In this document: in pieces, positions 1-24,826 of the stretch
Layout: every line of letters begins with the position of its first letter
How positions within the stretch are numbered: position 1 is the stretch's first letter
DNA from: Phoronis australis
Lineage: Eukaryota; Phoronida; Phoronidae
DNA: 64,000 nucleotides
Reading direction: 5' to 3'
Assembly (NCBI GenBank): GCA_002633005.1
Contig: NMRA01000011.1
Span: 966,855-1,030,854, forward strand
Translations under genes and position numbers: made by a program
The notes under the pieces: model-generated
Seen by the model: only the letters and a program-made list of their open reading frames with translations
What the model was told of the DNA's origin: nothing
Database searches by the model: none

Positions 1-12722
<12,722 letters not shown>

Positions 12723-13139
12723 CTGAAACGGGAAGAACATGTATCTTGGTCACCATGTTACGCGTGTAAGTGAAATGCATTCAATAGTTACGTAGAGGAG
12801 GTGAAGTTGTAATGACAACTCTATTACATTCACTTCATGAGTGCAGTGGCCAGCTGCAAGAAAACCAGTCCCACACAGGGACAACCAATATTTTCACCAC
12901 ATTTGTGGACATGTTTTAATACTGGCTGCCCAGGATATTTTACCTTTATTACTAACTACACTTATAGCTTTCATAAATTGAGTGGAAATCCTATGTGGAA
13001 TTCGCAGTATCAATGAAAATAAACTGGGACTTTTCATGCAATGCTCCAAGTCTCTATTTGTTTTCGTTGAAATGAGAGCTCAGTTTCTAGGTATATTATT
13101 ACACAAGAGCAACGCAAAGCATTGAAATACATCCACAAC

Positions 13140-13640
13140 TGCACTGGAAATGGTATGCATCTAAGGACATTTATTAGAATCATAAAAACGGCCACTATGT
13201 GGCAGCGAATATTTTGATCTCATCCAGGCCTTGCCATCCCCCCAGATAAAAACACGCCAAATTTCATGAAAATCAACTCTAAAGATAGAGAGGCAAACAT
13301 AAAAAACATAGAATTGCTACTATGAGACACAGCAGTAGTCAGATCTGTTCTAAAGATGTTGCCATCCATAGCAACGTCTATAAAGTCCAACTTTCACAAA
13401 GATTTGCAAGGGGTTTAGGAGATACAGATGTGGATACACAAAACAAAATGGTCACTTGGGGGCAGACCAGCCATCGGGTCCGTCCAAAACTTGTCATCAT
13501 CTGTCGTCATCTTCATAGGAACAAATCTGCCAAACCTCATTAAGATCCTGAGAAGGGTTTAGGAGATACATCAGTGCATGCCAGATGTCCAGCCAGAGAT
13601 GACAATAACATGCACCCACATATGTATATGCGGGCGCACA
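13140..13640 (+). repeat. Dispersed repeat family B, second locus
   Basis: Begins 'aatggtatgcatctaaggacatttattagaatcataaaa', followed by 'acggccactatgtggcagcgaat', 'tttcatgaaaatc', 'aaagatagagaggcaaac' and 'ggtttaggagataca' twice. It shares order and sequence with 8278-9130. It lies upstream of the first USP7 exon found. Confidence 0.7.
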
Positions 13641-13932
13641 AAAATGTCCATTCATCTAGTCTCATAAATTCCCATCTTTCCATACCCGGAAAATGCGCTT
13701 TTTACATGTGGAGTCGTTTTTTTCAATTATTGGGTCAAAGCACTGACACTCACTCATAACATTGACATTGTTCTCTGAAGTCTACTTACATGCTGCCACA
13801 TATGGGAAAAGTAGATCATTAAAATTTTCATTTTATCCCACCACACCTGTCCGAAACTCTGGTGATAGCTGCGACAAAAGACAGATTCTTCAGAAAAATA
13901 AACACACAGAACGAAAGTCTGTGACTGAGTAC

Positions 13933-14012
13933 AAGTATGTTCTTGGTAAGTGAAGTATGTTCTTGGTAAGTGAAGTATGTTCTTGGTAAGTGAAGTATGT
14001 TCTTGGTAAGCT
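13933..14012. repeat. 20-bp tandem repeat, 4 copies
   Basis: The unit aagtatgttcttggtaagtg repeats at 13933, 13953, 13973 and 13993 without visible divergence. Each unit contains a donor-like ggtaagtg on the plus strand. Confidence 0.92.
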
Positions 14013-14883
14013 CCATTTCTAACAACGGGATTGCACAGAGAGCATAATTTGGCTACGATGTCATGGATTCAGATGCAACGGTAAACACGAATCAGCATGT
14101 TTGTCATTTTGAAAATAACCGAGACAAAATTATTTCAAATGATATTTCAGAAACGAGCTCAATGTCTGTTGGGAATCTGGCTTATGGCCAGTAAAAACGC
14201 CACAGTGAGGAGACTATTTATTTGAACAAGACAGACTATAAGTAGTTTAACTCCACTGAGTGACCACGCAGTGAACTTCTACTCGATAAGGGAATTTGTA
14301 GCCCCACTGGCAACAGGGCCAATACATCCCTTTATGAGCATGTCATCTCAGTGTTCTTGAGAAGTTTTTTAATTGATATCCGTATCAATCATCATTATAC
14401 AGTGTTTTCAAGGAGTCACAACCTGCAACATGCCCTGTCACCATTGTTACATGCTTCACTCCAATGCCCACTGTAGTCTGAATCTTACCATTTTTTTCTA
14501 AATCACCATTCAACTATAATCTAATTGTTAACAAAAACACTTTGAGGACTTTACTCCTGGCAAGAACACTACATCTTACTAATTTACATACGAACAACCT
14601 TTAGGGCATGTGACTCCTCAATAACTAAACAGCCAAGCTAAAATAGGGCAAAGAATCAGAGATTCAAAGAGACAGAGTGCCACCTTTTGACTGAATTTGA
14701 GGCAAATTAGTACAAAAACAAGTAAAGATTGCCGCCAACTTCATCACATGCAAGACTCATCAGTAGCACAGCCAACCAGCCACATTTCATATAGAGTACA
14801 GAACCAATCAATAATTAAAAGTAAATCAGGAGGAATCATCTGTTTTTGATACATGCTCTCTACAGCAATGCTTTCATAGCCAA

Positions 14884-15384
14884 GTACCAACTCTCAATAA
14901 TGATTTCAACAAATGATAACCCGACTTCAGCTTAGTACCCAACTCACGGTAATATCAACAAATGATAACCCGACTTCAGCTCAGTACCCAACTCACGGTA
15001 ATATCAACAAATGATAACCCTACTTCAGCTAAGCGCCTAACACCCAGTAATATCAACAAATGATAACCCTACTTCAGCTTAGTACCCAACTCCAACTGAT
15101 ATCAACAAATGATGAGCATACTTCAGCTAATCACTCAACACCCAGTAATATAAACAAATGATAACTCTACTTCAGTTTAGTACCCAACTCCCAGTGATAT
15201 CAAAAAATGATAACCTTACTTCAACTAAGCACCCAACACCCAGTAATATCAGCAAATGATAACCCTACTTCAGTTTAGTACCCAACTCCTGGTGATATCA
15301 AAAAATGATAACCATACGTCAGCTAAGCACCCAACACTTGGTAATATCAACAAATGATAACCCTACTTCAGCTTAGTACCCAAA
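14884..15384. repeat. 49-bp minisatellite, about 10 copies
   Basis: The unit starts caacaaatgataaccc and contains acttcagcttagtaccc. Units start at 14907, 14956, 15005, 15054 and so on to 15348, a steady 49-bp period. Copies differ by scattered substitutions. Some differences alternate from copy to copy (ccggtgat/ccagtaat types), hinting at a higher-order two-unit pattern. Confidence 0.9.
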
Positions 15385-16479
15385 TTCATCCAAGATGATC
15401 AAACATAATGCAAGACTTTTTTAGCTGATTGGCCAATAATAATGTTTCAAACCTTGATTAAGTGTCTCTGTGCAGCTTTTCAAATATCAAGAGATCTCGG
15501 CTGAAACTTTTAAAGTACAACAGTAACGAATTGTTGATACCTATAACAGAACATTCATTTACAAAAGTTTACCTAAACGGTGACCTGTGTACTTACAACA
15601 ACTACGCTGGTAGTTAGCTCTCACAATCATATTACTGGCAAAAGATAAATATGTTGAAATGACAGTAAATGCCTAACAACAAACCTCGAGGGGAAACACA
15701 AGATTCATAAGCAAACCTTGTTCTTCCGATTGCTCGGAGATACCAACAGTTTTTATCTGTGTAAACACCTTGACTGTCAAAGGACTTGGTAATGGCAGAA
15801 ATAAGAAACATCTCCACAAGGATGTTCATTGGTATTTACCATCCCAAGGAATTAAACGGATATCCAATTCAACCTGCTTTTAGTTGACTGTCATACATAA
15901 AATACAATATGCTCATTAACCCTCAAAAGTTTGGAACAAGCCTGAAAACACCAGAAAACTTAGGTAAATTGGCAAGCACCATCAACACTCGAGACGAAAT
16001 TAATTGTAGTTTGTGGGAAAACAATGCCTACATCAAAAAACAAACTCTATTTTTACAAAGTGTTTAAGTTCTATAAATATTTCAGAAGTATTAATTCTTC
16101 ACAATCAGATTACATGGTTTTTAATAAAGTCAGAGTGTAATGTTCCCTTAAAACTGAAATTTAAAACCAAACAAACAAAAATAAATATTGCTGATTGTTG
16201 ACTGTTATTTTCTTATAAATATGAGTGACATTAGTTTACAGATGATGCCCAACTGATAGTGCACACCTCTGCCCCCGAATCTCCTGGAAAATAACTCAGA
16301 CTATCACAAATCCAGTCACCCGGCGACTCAATGACGTTTGGCCTTAGGCCCTACCGAGACAATTCTCGCACGTTTCAATAGTAGATGTGATCAGCAAGCT
16401 CTAAACAAAACACGTTCTCGTAATACTGCTTGTGTTATTTCTTTAATTGCAATGCACACCTAAATCGTTACATTGGGTT

Positions 16480-16780
16480 TACTCCGGCAAATGAACGCTG
16501 ATGACACGCACGCGCTCGCTCACTCACACAAGCAGGCGATCTTCAAAACAAAGGCCACGTGACTACGACATGTGTGATTTTTCTCACATTGCTAGGTATG
16601 ATCTTGCACAGATTTGAACTTATCTTGTTCTACCAACTCCACAACAACTAAAAATCTTAGGGATGCTATTTGGAAATTTAAGTCAGGATTTCAGGTAATT
16701 TGTCGAGTCGAAACTATATTTTATTCAACCTGCCGTCGACGATCGCGAGGCAGCGGCGCATCGGCGAGTTTTTGCCCTGG
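16480..16780 (-). promoter_or_regulatory. Possible USP7 promoter (CpG-rich patch)
   Basis: Locally CpG-rich in an otherwise AT-rich region (acgcacgcgctcgctc near 16510; gtcgacgatcgcgaggcagcg near 16735). It includes a CACGTG E-box near 16556. Position upstream of USP7 fits a promoter, but no start site or first exon was pinned down. Inference only. Confidence 0.3.
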
Positions 16781-17599
16781 GATTTCAGCACAAATTTCCA
16801 TAAAATGATCGTAATTTAACAAGATTGATAGCAACGCGCCATAGTTTTGTAGAAAGTCTGTCATAGGCTACAGATACATCACATAGCGTAAATTTGATGA
16901 ATCATAGCTTCTGATTTCACCCGCTTTGGAAACCGGGTTTCAACCCCATGGTTTGGTTACAATAAGCGCCTTCCCCCGAAACGAATTTTCCTAAGCGCCT
17001 TATCACCACGAATATGGTACTGTTAACTGTCTCTTAGTACAGTGAACTATGTTTACTGTTGGTAAAATCAGGCTCTGATTAGATGCTCAGGGCTCAAGTA
17101 CCAAACCAGCCAAGGTTTTGACCTGGCGCAACAATTTTGTAACTTGACGCGGCAAAATCCAAACTTGCTCCGCGTCGAGTCAAAACAAGTCGTGAAGAAC
17201 ACTGCATCTACACTCAAAAGATACAAGTAGTAATGTAACTTTGTTAAACTGGGTAAAGTATAATTTGCAGAAAATCTGGCGAACATATTTAATTCGGATG
17301 TGCTGTTGCCTCATAATATGTTATGTCCATACTAAAACAATTCCATAAAAATATAGAGTAAATAACAAGACGAAACAGCCCTGTTGTGTTTCAAGGATCC
17401 AGGATGTAACATTGAAAGCCCCAAGCCCAACCATAACATTTGTAGAAAAATGATTTGCATGAACCCAGCGTACGGCTATGTAAAAAGCATATCGGTAACA
17501 TCTTTTTTTTTGTTTGGTCACGTCCATGAGGGGGACCAGAGCCCCAGAGGCCACCCTAACACTGGCCAAGAACTTGCACATGGTTATTCATCAAATAAG

Positions 17600-17960
17600 G
17601 CATCACGTAACCCACGGATATTCCTTGCCTGCGCCGTTAGTCCATAAAAAAATAAAAAGGCTCAATTATATTGCAGCAATGCGCCCCCAGGTGCATCTTT
17701 TAAAACGCACATTCTTCCAAAAATGCAAGGTTCTAGTCAACTTTCAACCAGGCTAAAACATGACCCTGTTCTTCTTTAGATTGCCCAAAGGGTTTCCGTT
17801 TCATATGTTATCATTTTAATTACATTCCCTAAGTCTGGTGGGCGCAACCTTTTGAAAAAAGGCACTTTTATCATCAGGTGCACCCAAAGGACACCGGTTC
17901 AAACCTGGTCAGGAATATCCCTGGTAGCTCATCAGCTGGCAGTCTTGGGGCTACAATACT
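17600..17960. repeat. Dispersed repeat family C, copy 1
   Basis: Matches 25375-25700 over about 330 bp: 'gcatcttttaaaa', 'cttccaaaaa', 'tagtcaac', 'aaaacatgac', 'tttcatatgttaccactttagttac' and 'tttgaaaaaaggc'. Near the end is ggttcaaacctggtcag, which resembles a tRNA B box. Possibly a tRNA-derived SINE, but no matching A box is clear. Confidence 0.65.
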
Positions 17961-18079
17961 CCCATCGTTTTCTGTACTAATCTCGCCCGTGCATTTTAAA
18001 CAGACGGTAGTCTAAATTCGGTCACTCAATATGAGCTTTTTACCTCATCAAAAATAATTTTACACTGAAAAATGTCACT

Positions 18080-19754
18080 CTAAACAGTGGACAGATAACC
18101 AAGCTGATTAGAACTAGGGAAGGAGTACCCCAGGGCAGCATAACTTCGCCAACACTCTTTGTTTTCTTCATTGATGACATTGCTGACCACCTGTCCATGC
18201 ACATCTGAAGGACTCTCCAAGCAGATGACCTGGCTATATGGACAAAAGCAGAATACATCACCACAGTGGCGTACAGAATGCACGAAGCCATGGACATCAT
18301 CCTAAACTGGGCAAAAGAGTGGATGGTCACGATCAACAGGACCAAAACAGAGGCCACGTGCTTTTCCCCTTCTCCCAAAAAAGAAGAGTTCTCGCTCCAG
18401 CTAGAAGGCCAGAATATTCCCCACCAAGAAACCCCAACCTACCTTGGAGTTAAACTGTTAAACTGGACAATAGGCTTACTTGGTCCCCGAACATTGCTGC
18501 CATGCACAGCAATGCTACTAAGAAAATTGCTGTGATGAAGAAACTTGCTGGCACCAGTTATGGCGCAAACGTGAAGATCTTGACACATGGTCTTCAGCCG
18601 CCAAAACCAACACAGACAACTTAGCCAGGGTCCAGAATACTGGTCTACACTTAATTACAGGAGGCATGAAGACCACCCCCATCATTGAAATGGAGAAGAC
18701 GACAGGCTTAAGCTCATTGGAAGAAAGACGGGATGAGAAACTCTTGAGACAGGGCGAAAACATGAAGCGGCTTCCATCACATCTGCTGCACTCCAAATGC
18801 CAAGCCCCAACCAAAAACCGTATCAAGAGGCATAGCTCAAAACACCTCATCAAGGCACTTTAGCAGAAACATCAACCTCTGCTATCCTCACCACTAGAAA
18901 TGCTCCAAGACTTCGACATCCCTGGGATTGAAGCAAAGCACACACAACTGGAGGCAGTCCTCACCTAGAAACCCTGGACAGAGACTACCCTACCACCACC
19001 TGGACCGGAGGTTATACAGATTGCTCTACAAATAATGCCAGAAATGGGGGAGGCGGTGTATTCATAAAATACCTAGACGGCAGCACTCTGCGCAAGTCCA
19101 TTGCTATGGGCCTTCACTCCACCAACTACAGAGCTGAGGCAAATGCCCTGTATCTCACAGTCCAGACACTCAACAAATGAGGCTCCCAGAGCAGACAGTC
19201 TTCCTCACTGACTGCAGACCTCTCCCGCAGAGCCTCCAAACGACAGAGAGAGACCAGATCCTGCAATACATCAAGCAGTGAGATGCACATTCTCAGCAGC
19301 AAAACCAATGTTGTCCTGCAATGGATTCCCTTCCACTGCGGCATCAGCAGCAATGAGGAAGCAGACAGTCTCTCCAAGACAGGAAACAAACTGGAGCAGA
19401 TGGCACACCCATCATCATATGGAGAAGTAAGAACCCTCCTATAAAGGAGAGTACGCTTACGTCTGGGGAGTGAAGCTTGACTGGCAATAACAAGTCACTA
19501 TCTTCAGGCTAAGAACCGGCCACTGCCAGCTGCTCTCCCACATGCATCGCCTGAAAATCTCTCACACAGACAAGTGCCCTGGTGGCACTGGACCCCAGAC
19601 ACCTGAGCATTTACTGCAGAGCTACCCTACGTTCGATAACCTAAGGCGCTTTACATGGCCTAGTCCAGTGAAACTCAAGGTAAAACTGTGGGGCTCGATG
19701 GCACCATTGCGACAAACTGCAGACTTCGCCCGGAAGACCAGACTGACTATCTAA
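18080..19754 (+). mobile_element. Degenerate non-LTR retrotransposon (RT, RNase H, C-terminal CCHC remains)
   Basis: Broken 3' part of a LINE. RT motifs in order: GVPQGSITSPTLF (about 18122), the catalytic block QADDLAIW (about 18219), KTEATCF, and YLGVKL. An in-frame TGA at about 18207 and several frameshifts break the reading frame. An RNase H domain follows (YRAEANALYLTVQTLN, and WIPFHCGISSNEEAD near 19320). A C-terminal tail with LRTGHCQLLSHMHRL and CPGG...EHLL ends at 19754. RT followed by RNase H in this order fits the I/Jockey-like groups. It is not functional. Confidence 0.88.
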
Positions 19755-20998
19755 GCTACATGGCCGGGAACGCTAAAGAAGAACTTACTTTCTTCATCAA
19801 TCCTTTCTGGATCTATACATATCCTCAATGAAGCATGTCTATGGCAATTAAGATGATTTTCGTGAAAAATTCCAACCACAAGGTATTTCAATTGATGTCG
19901 CACGAATTTAAGGCAACACCAAGCGCGAGACTAAGTGAAGCACAGGACCTGGAAAGTGACAGTTGCAAAAAGTAGCATGGGAAGATATCTGCTGGAATTT
20001 ATAAGATTTGTGTCGGACCTTGGACTTCTTGTTCGTCAACGAACATGATTTAGCATAACTTCCACAAAATAGCACTACGTGAAGAAATATCGAGAAGTGA
20101 ACCGAGACCAATTTTCATGGATATGTTCAATGTTGACTGAATTGTCCCCAGAGTCATGGTATGTGTCATGTACATAACACAATATGTATGTAAAGACGTT
20201 TCATTTGATATTATTCGCCGCATTTTGAAATGAGTAACTTTCTAAGGGGGTTTAATATCGCCAGTGTATGACAGACACGTAACCCGTCTGTAACTAAGTA
20301 TTTACATACATGCATGACAAGGTTGTTAAACCTTGGAACACAATTTTGCTCAAATCTTGTGAATTAAAATTGTACCTGGGGTAGTTGCAAGGCCTGTAAA
20401 TAAAGGAAAATACACCCAGCCAACACAGAAAAGGTCATTTAATGAAAAAAATCAGTAGTATATGCAGAAATGCCAACACTTTTTATATAATTTTTTTTTC
20501 TCTAGACGCCATTTTATTGCTGTGTAAAACTGTCGTTAATGTTATGATTAGTGAAAAGTTAACCAAATGACCTAGTTGTTCCTGAACTACATTGGTTGAT
20601 TTAGAAATGAAAGTGTCAAAAGCAACATCCGAAATCTTATTCTGGCAGAAGCGCAAACAGACAGTCTCTATTTTGGAGGTGGTCTTTTTTATCCACAGAT
20701 TCCTTTATTTTTAGGTTGCTAATTCTTGTGCAGGAAACATGAAGAGGACAGAGGATGGTGATTTTACAATCCGGGTATGTTTTTAACTGTAGTGAATGTT
20801 GCACAATCCACATTTCGTCAAATGTCTTTGAAAAATGCTGTTACCAAAAACTGCAAGAAGACCCAGCACACGTGAGTAGCATTGGTTAGTGACTGGTGTA
20901 CACCTGCGGCATACAAGGCAATCCAATTGCCTAACATCAAATAAATGTGTCTCCTGGGAAAATGCTATTTACAACTCTCAACCAAATGCCATTGAACA

Positions 20999-21103
20999 GG
21001 CACAGATTGGATGTAGCGGTCATTGATTTAGAAAAGCAGTTTGATTCACTGAATAACAGGTGCATTATTCAGTGGTTGCCTGAATGTCTATCCGACCAGT
21101 GTC
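20999..21103. mobile_element. Decayed copy of the palindromic element at 53847
   Basis: Aligns to 53847-53970: ggcacagattggatgtagcg, then gatttagaaaagcag, ttcactgaataacagg, cattattcagtgg and tatccgaccagtg. Part of the right arm is lost and no target duplication is visible. It happens to encode a short RT-like phrase (VIDLEKQFDSL), which is fortuitous. Confidence 0.75.
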
Positions 21104-21122
21104 AATACTGCGATAAGTAACT

Positions 21123-21395
21123 TTATATAACTACTAGTATAAGGGAGTATAAGGCGACATTTGCGAACTGTTTCTTTGGTTTCTGCACATTTGTATGCAA
21201 GAAAGCCCTGCCTTCCATCATATTAGCAAACTTATTGTTAACACGTAAATTACCTCCATCTCTGTTATCAGTTTCCATCATTTCAGTTGCATTATTTTGC
21301 GACTTGTCATTCACATGGTTTTGGATCATGGTTTCTTCACCTGTGACCGCTCTCTGCTCTTTACTCGCAGTCGAATTCTTCTGAGACACGGTCAC
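21123..21395 (-). other. Unidentified open stretch, possibly an exon
   Basis: Open on the minus strand and hydrophilic (SQKNSTASKEQRAVTGEE, EMMETDNRDGG, FANMMEGRAFLHTN). It is preserved without visible breaks in the second allele at 23479-23727. No homologue was recognised. Flanks give no clear acceptor or donor pair. It could be a lineage-specific exon or chance. Confidence 0.25.
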
Positions 21396-21883
21396 CTTAA
21401 CGTGCTTGCTTGCTATCCGCCCAATTTCGAAAACTTAACCCCTGAAATCAGGGGATCCTCTTCAACATAAATACAAATGTTGACTTTAAAACGCTGCATA
21501 AAACGCCAGTTATTTTTTGGACTGCATGAAAATAAACAAAATGGCGGTGCGGTGGAAATCGTAAGTACAAAAGACTGGTTAATTAAAACACGACATTCAA
21601 CTAACAAAGTAATTTAAAGTCTTAACAGTGTACATAAAACAATGAAATACTTTTAAACAATAAAAACAAGAAACATTATTATGCTTTTTAAGGATAATAT
21701 GGAATATATTGAAGTTTTATTTTGCACATTTGTTACTCCTTACTTTTATTTTTAAAATAAGTGCAAGATCGCTTACAGCAATTCAAATAGTAAATCGACA
21801 GTATTAACAATTCCATAAAAATGTCTCAAAATAAAAAAACGCTATATTTACTTACATGAAAACCCAATGCTTCACTTTTCAGA

Positions 21884-21884
21884 N
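21884..21884. other. Single-N contig join 1
   Basis: A lone N separates the end of allele A (ending ttcacttttcaga) from sequence that jumps back into the LINE tail (ctgaaaatctctcacacag, matching about 19550). It marks an unmerged contig boundary. Confidence 0.95.
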
Positions 21885-23343
21885 CTGAAAATCTCTCACA
21901 CAGACAAGTGCCCTGGTGGCACTGGCCCCCAGACACCTGAGCATTTACTGCAGAGCTGCCCTACGTTCGATACCCTAAGACGCCATACATGGCCCAGTCC
22001 AGTGAAACTCAAGGTAAAACTGTGGGGCTCGATGGCATCATTGCGACGAACTGCAGACTTTGCCTGAAGACCAGACTGACTATCTAAGCTACATGGCCGG
22101 TAACGTTGAAGAAGAACTTAAAAAAGTGTTTACTTTCTTCATCAATCCTTTCTAGTTCTATACATATCCTCAATGAAGCATGTCTATGGCAATTAAGATG
22201 ATTTTGGTGAAAAATTCCAACCACAAGGTATTTCAGTTGATGTCACACGAATTTAAGGCAACCCCAAGCGCAAGACTAAGTGAAGCACGGGACCTGGAGT
22301 GTGACAGTTGCAAAAAGTAGCATGGGAAGATAACTGCTTGAATTTAAAAGATTTGTGTCGGACCCTGGACTTCTTGTTCCTCAACGAACATGATTTAGCA
22401 TAACTTCCACAAAATAGCACTACGTGAAGAAATATCGAGAAGTGAACCGAGACCGATTTTCATGGATATGTTCAATGTTGACTGAATTATCCCCAGAGTC
22501 TTGGTATGTGTTATGTATATAACACAATATGTATGTAAAGACGTTTGATTTGATATTATTCGCCGTATTTTGAAATGAGTAACTTTCTAAGGGGGTTCAA
22601 TATCGCCAGTGTACGACAGACACGTAACCCGTCTATAACTAAGAATTTACAGACATGCATGACAAGGTTGTTAAACATTGGAACACAATTTTGCTCAAAT
22701 CTTGTGAATTAAAATTGTACCTGGGGTAGTTGCAAGGCCTGTAAATAAAGGAAAATACACCCAGCCAACACAGAAAAGGTCATTTAATGAAAAAAATCAG
22801 TAGTATATGCAGAAATGCCGACACTTTTTATATAATTTTTTTTTCTCTAGACACCATTTTATTGCTGTGTAAAACTGTCGTTAATGTTATGATAAGTGAA
22901 AAGTTAACCAAATGACCTAGTTGTTCCTGAACTACATTGGTTGATTTAGAAACGAAAGTGTCGAAAGCAACATCCGAAATCTTATTCTGGCAGAAGCGCG
23001 AACAGACAGTCTCTATTTTGGAGGTGGTCTTTTTTATCCACAGATTCCTTTATTTTTAGGTTGCTAATTCTTGTGCAGGAAACATGAAGAGGACAGAGGA
23101 TGGTAATTTTACAATCCGGGTATGTTTTTAACTGTAGTGAATGTTGCACAATCCACATTTCGTCAAATGTCTTTGAAAAATGCTGTTACCAAAAACTGCA
23201 AGAAGACCCAGCACACGTGAGTAGCATTGGTTAGTGACTGGTGTACACCTTCGGCATACAAGGCAATCCAATTGCCTAACATCAAATAAATGTGTCTCCT
23301 GGGAAAATGCTATTTACAACTCTCAACCAAATGCCATTGAACA

Positions 23344-23448
23344 GGCACAGATTGGATGTAGCGGTCATTGATTTAGAAAAGCAGTTTGATTCACTGAATA
23401 ACAGGTGCATTATTCAGTGGTTGCCTGAATGTCTATCTGACCAGTGTC
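23344..23448. mobile_element. Allelic copy of the decayed palindromic element
   Basis: Same as 20999-21103 in the second haplotype. It differs by single bases (tatctgaccagtg). Confidence 0.7.
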
Positions 23449-24428
23449 AATACTGCGATAAGTAACTTTATATAACTATTATAAGGCGACATTTGCGAAC
23501 TGTTTCTTTGGTTTCTGCACATTTGTATGCAAGAAAGCCCTGCCTTCCATCATATTAGCAAACTTATTGTTAACACGTAAATTACCTCCATCTCTGTTAT
23601 CAGTTTCCATCATTTCAGTTGCATTATTTTGCGACTTGTCATTCACATGGTTTTGGATCATGGTTTCTTCACCTGTGACCGCTCTCTGCTCTTTACTCGC
23701 AGTCGAATTCTTCTGAGACACGGTCACCTTAACGTGCTTGCTTGCTATCCGCCCAATTTCGAAAACTTAACCCCTGAAATCAGGGGATCCTCTTCAACAT
23801 AAATACAAATGTTGACTTTAAAACGCTGCATAAAACGCCAGTTATTTTTTGGACTGCATGAAAATAAACAAAATGGCGGTGCGGTGGAAATCGTAAGTAC
23901 AAAAGACTGGTTAATTAAAACACGACATTCAACTAACAAAGTAATTTAAAGTCTTAACAGTGTACATAAAACAATGAAATACTTTTAAACAATAAAAACA
24001 AGAAACATTATTATGCTTTTTAAGGATAATATGGAATATATTGAAGTTTTATTTTGCACATTTGTTACTCCTTACTTTTATTTTTAAAACAAGTGCAAGA
24101 TTGCTTACCACAATTCAAATAGTAAATCGACAGTATTAACAATTCCATAAAAATGTCTCAAAATAAAAAAACGCTATATTTACATACATGAAAACCCAAT
24201 GCTTCACTTTTCAGAAATATAAACATTAGTTAAAGGACATTTTGTCATCATTTATACTTGTTTACGCGACATAGACTACCCACAATGCAGTTCGGTTAAG
24301 TTTATTCACAGTCGATCAAAACGCGCAACGAAGAAACGACCCTTATTTGCGCGTCGTTTTTCTTTTTAGGACTTACATATTTTCATCAAACTACAGCCAA
24401 ATGATTTTATAGCGTTCAACAAGTAAAT

Positions 24429-24505
24429 ATGGCCGACGAAAGAAACAGGGAGGCTGAAAGAATGTCTGAAAATTGGCTGAAAAATTGGGAAGACCAATGT
24501 TTGGA
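24429..24505 (+). pseudogene. Truncated duplicate of HAPSTR1 exon 1 (haplotype artefact)
   Basis: Starts ATGGCCGACGAAAG like the true exon at 24827 and stops at the N. The one coding difference seen, caa versus cag, is synonymous (Gln). That fits an allele, not a decaying gene copy. It should not be counted as a second gene. Confidence 0.85.
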
Positions 24506-24506
24506 N
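24506..24506. other. Single-N contig join 2
   Basis: The sequence stops inside HAPSTR1 exon 1 and restarts 400 bp upstream (agcaattcaaatag). From there it runs through the intact exon. Confidence 0.95.
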
Positions 24507-24826
24507 AGCAATTCAAATAGTAAATCGACAGTATTAACAATTCCATAAAAATGTCTCAAAATAAAAAAACGCTATATTTACTTACATGAAAACCCAATGC
24601 TTCACTTTTCAGAAATATAAACATTAGTTAAAGGACATTTTGTCATCATTTATACTTGTTTACGCGACATAGACTACCCACAATGCAGTTCGGTTAAGTT
24701 TATTCACAGTCGATCAAAACGCGCAACGAAGAAACGACCCTTATTTGCGCGTCGTTTTTCTTTTTAGGAGTTACATATTTTCATCAAACTACAGCCAAAT
24801 GATTTTATAGCGTTCAACAAGTAAAT

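Larger units (their letters stand above)
12723..17599. other. Region upstream of the first identified USP7 exon
   Basis: It should hold USP7 exon 1 and the promoter, but I could not fix either. The missing exon must end one base into a codon, because the next exon starts with the last two bases of an Asp codon. No ATG-containing open stretch with a fitting donor was convincing. It holds repeat family B and two minisatellites (13933-14012 and 14884-15384). Confidence 0.5.
19550..21883. other. Contig 1 end: allele A of the duplicated block
   Basis: This 2.33-kb stretch is nearly identical to 21885-24215, with scattered SNPs and a short indel near 21140. It runs from the LINE tail to the N at 21884. 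Its last 107 bp (21777-21883) are identical to 24507-24613. It reads best as one haplotype whose continuation starts after the second N. Confidence 0.85.
21885..24505. other. Probable alternative-haplotype contig inserted in the scaffold
   Basis: Bounded by single Ns. Bases 21885-24215 duplicate 19550-21883 and bases 24107-24505 duplicate 24507-24905, with allele-level differences. At two diagnostic sites (agcaattc versus cacaattc, and ttacttacatg versus ttacatacatg) the outer contigs agree with each other against this one. It includes a truncated HAPSTR1 exon 1. Confidence 0.85.

Noticed and set aside
14884-15384. CRISPR-like array
   Set aside because: Units are contiguous 49-bp repeats without unique spacers, in a eukaryotic genome.
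16700-16890. Minus-strand ORF starting MTDFLQNYG as USP7 exon 1
   Set aside because: It ends at a stop without a donor in the phase the next exon needs, and does not resemble USP7 N-termini.
20999-21118. RT-like phrase VIDLEKQFDSL suggesting another LINE fragment
   Set aside because: The DNA aligns to the non-coding palindromic element at 53847-53970, so the resemblance is chance.
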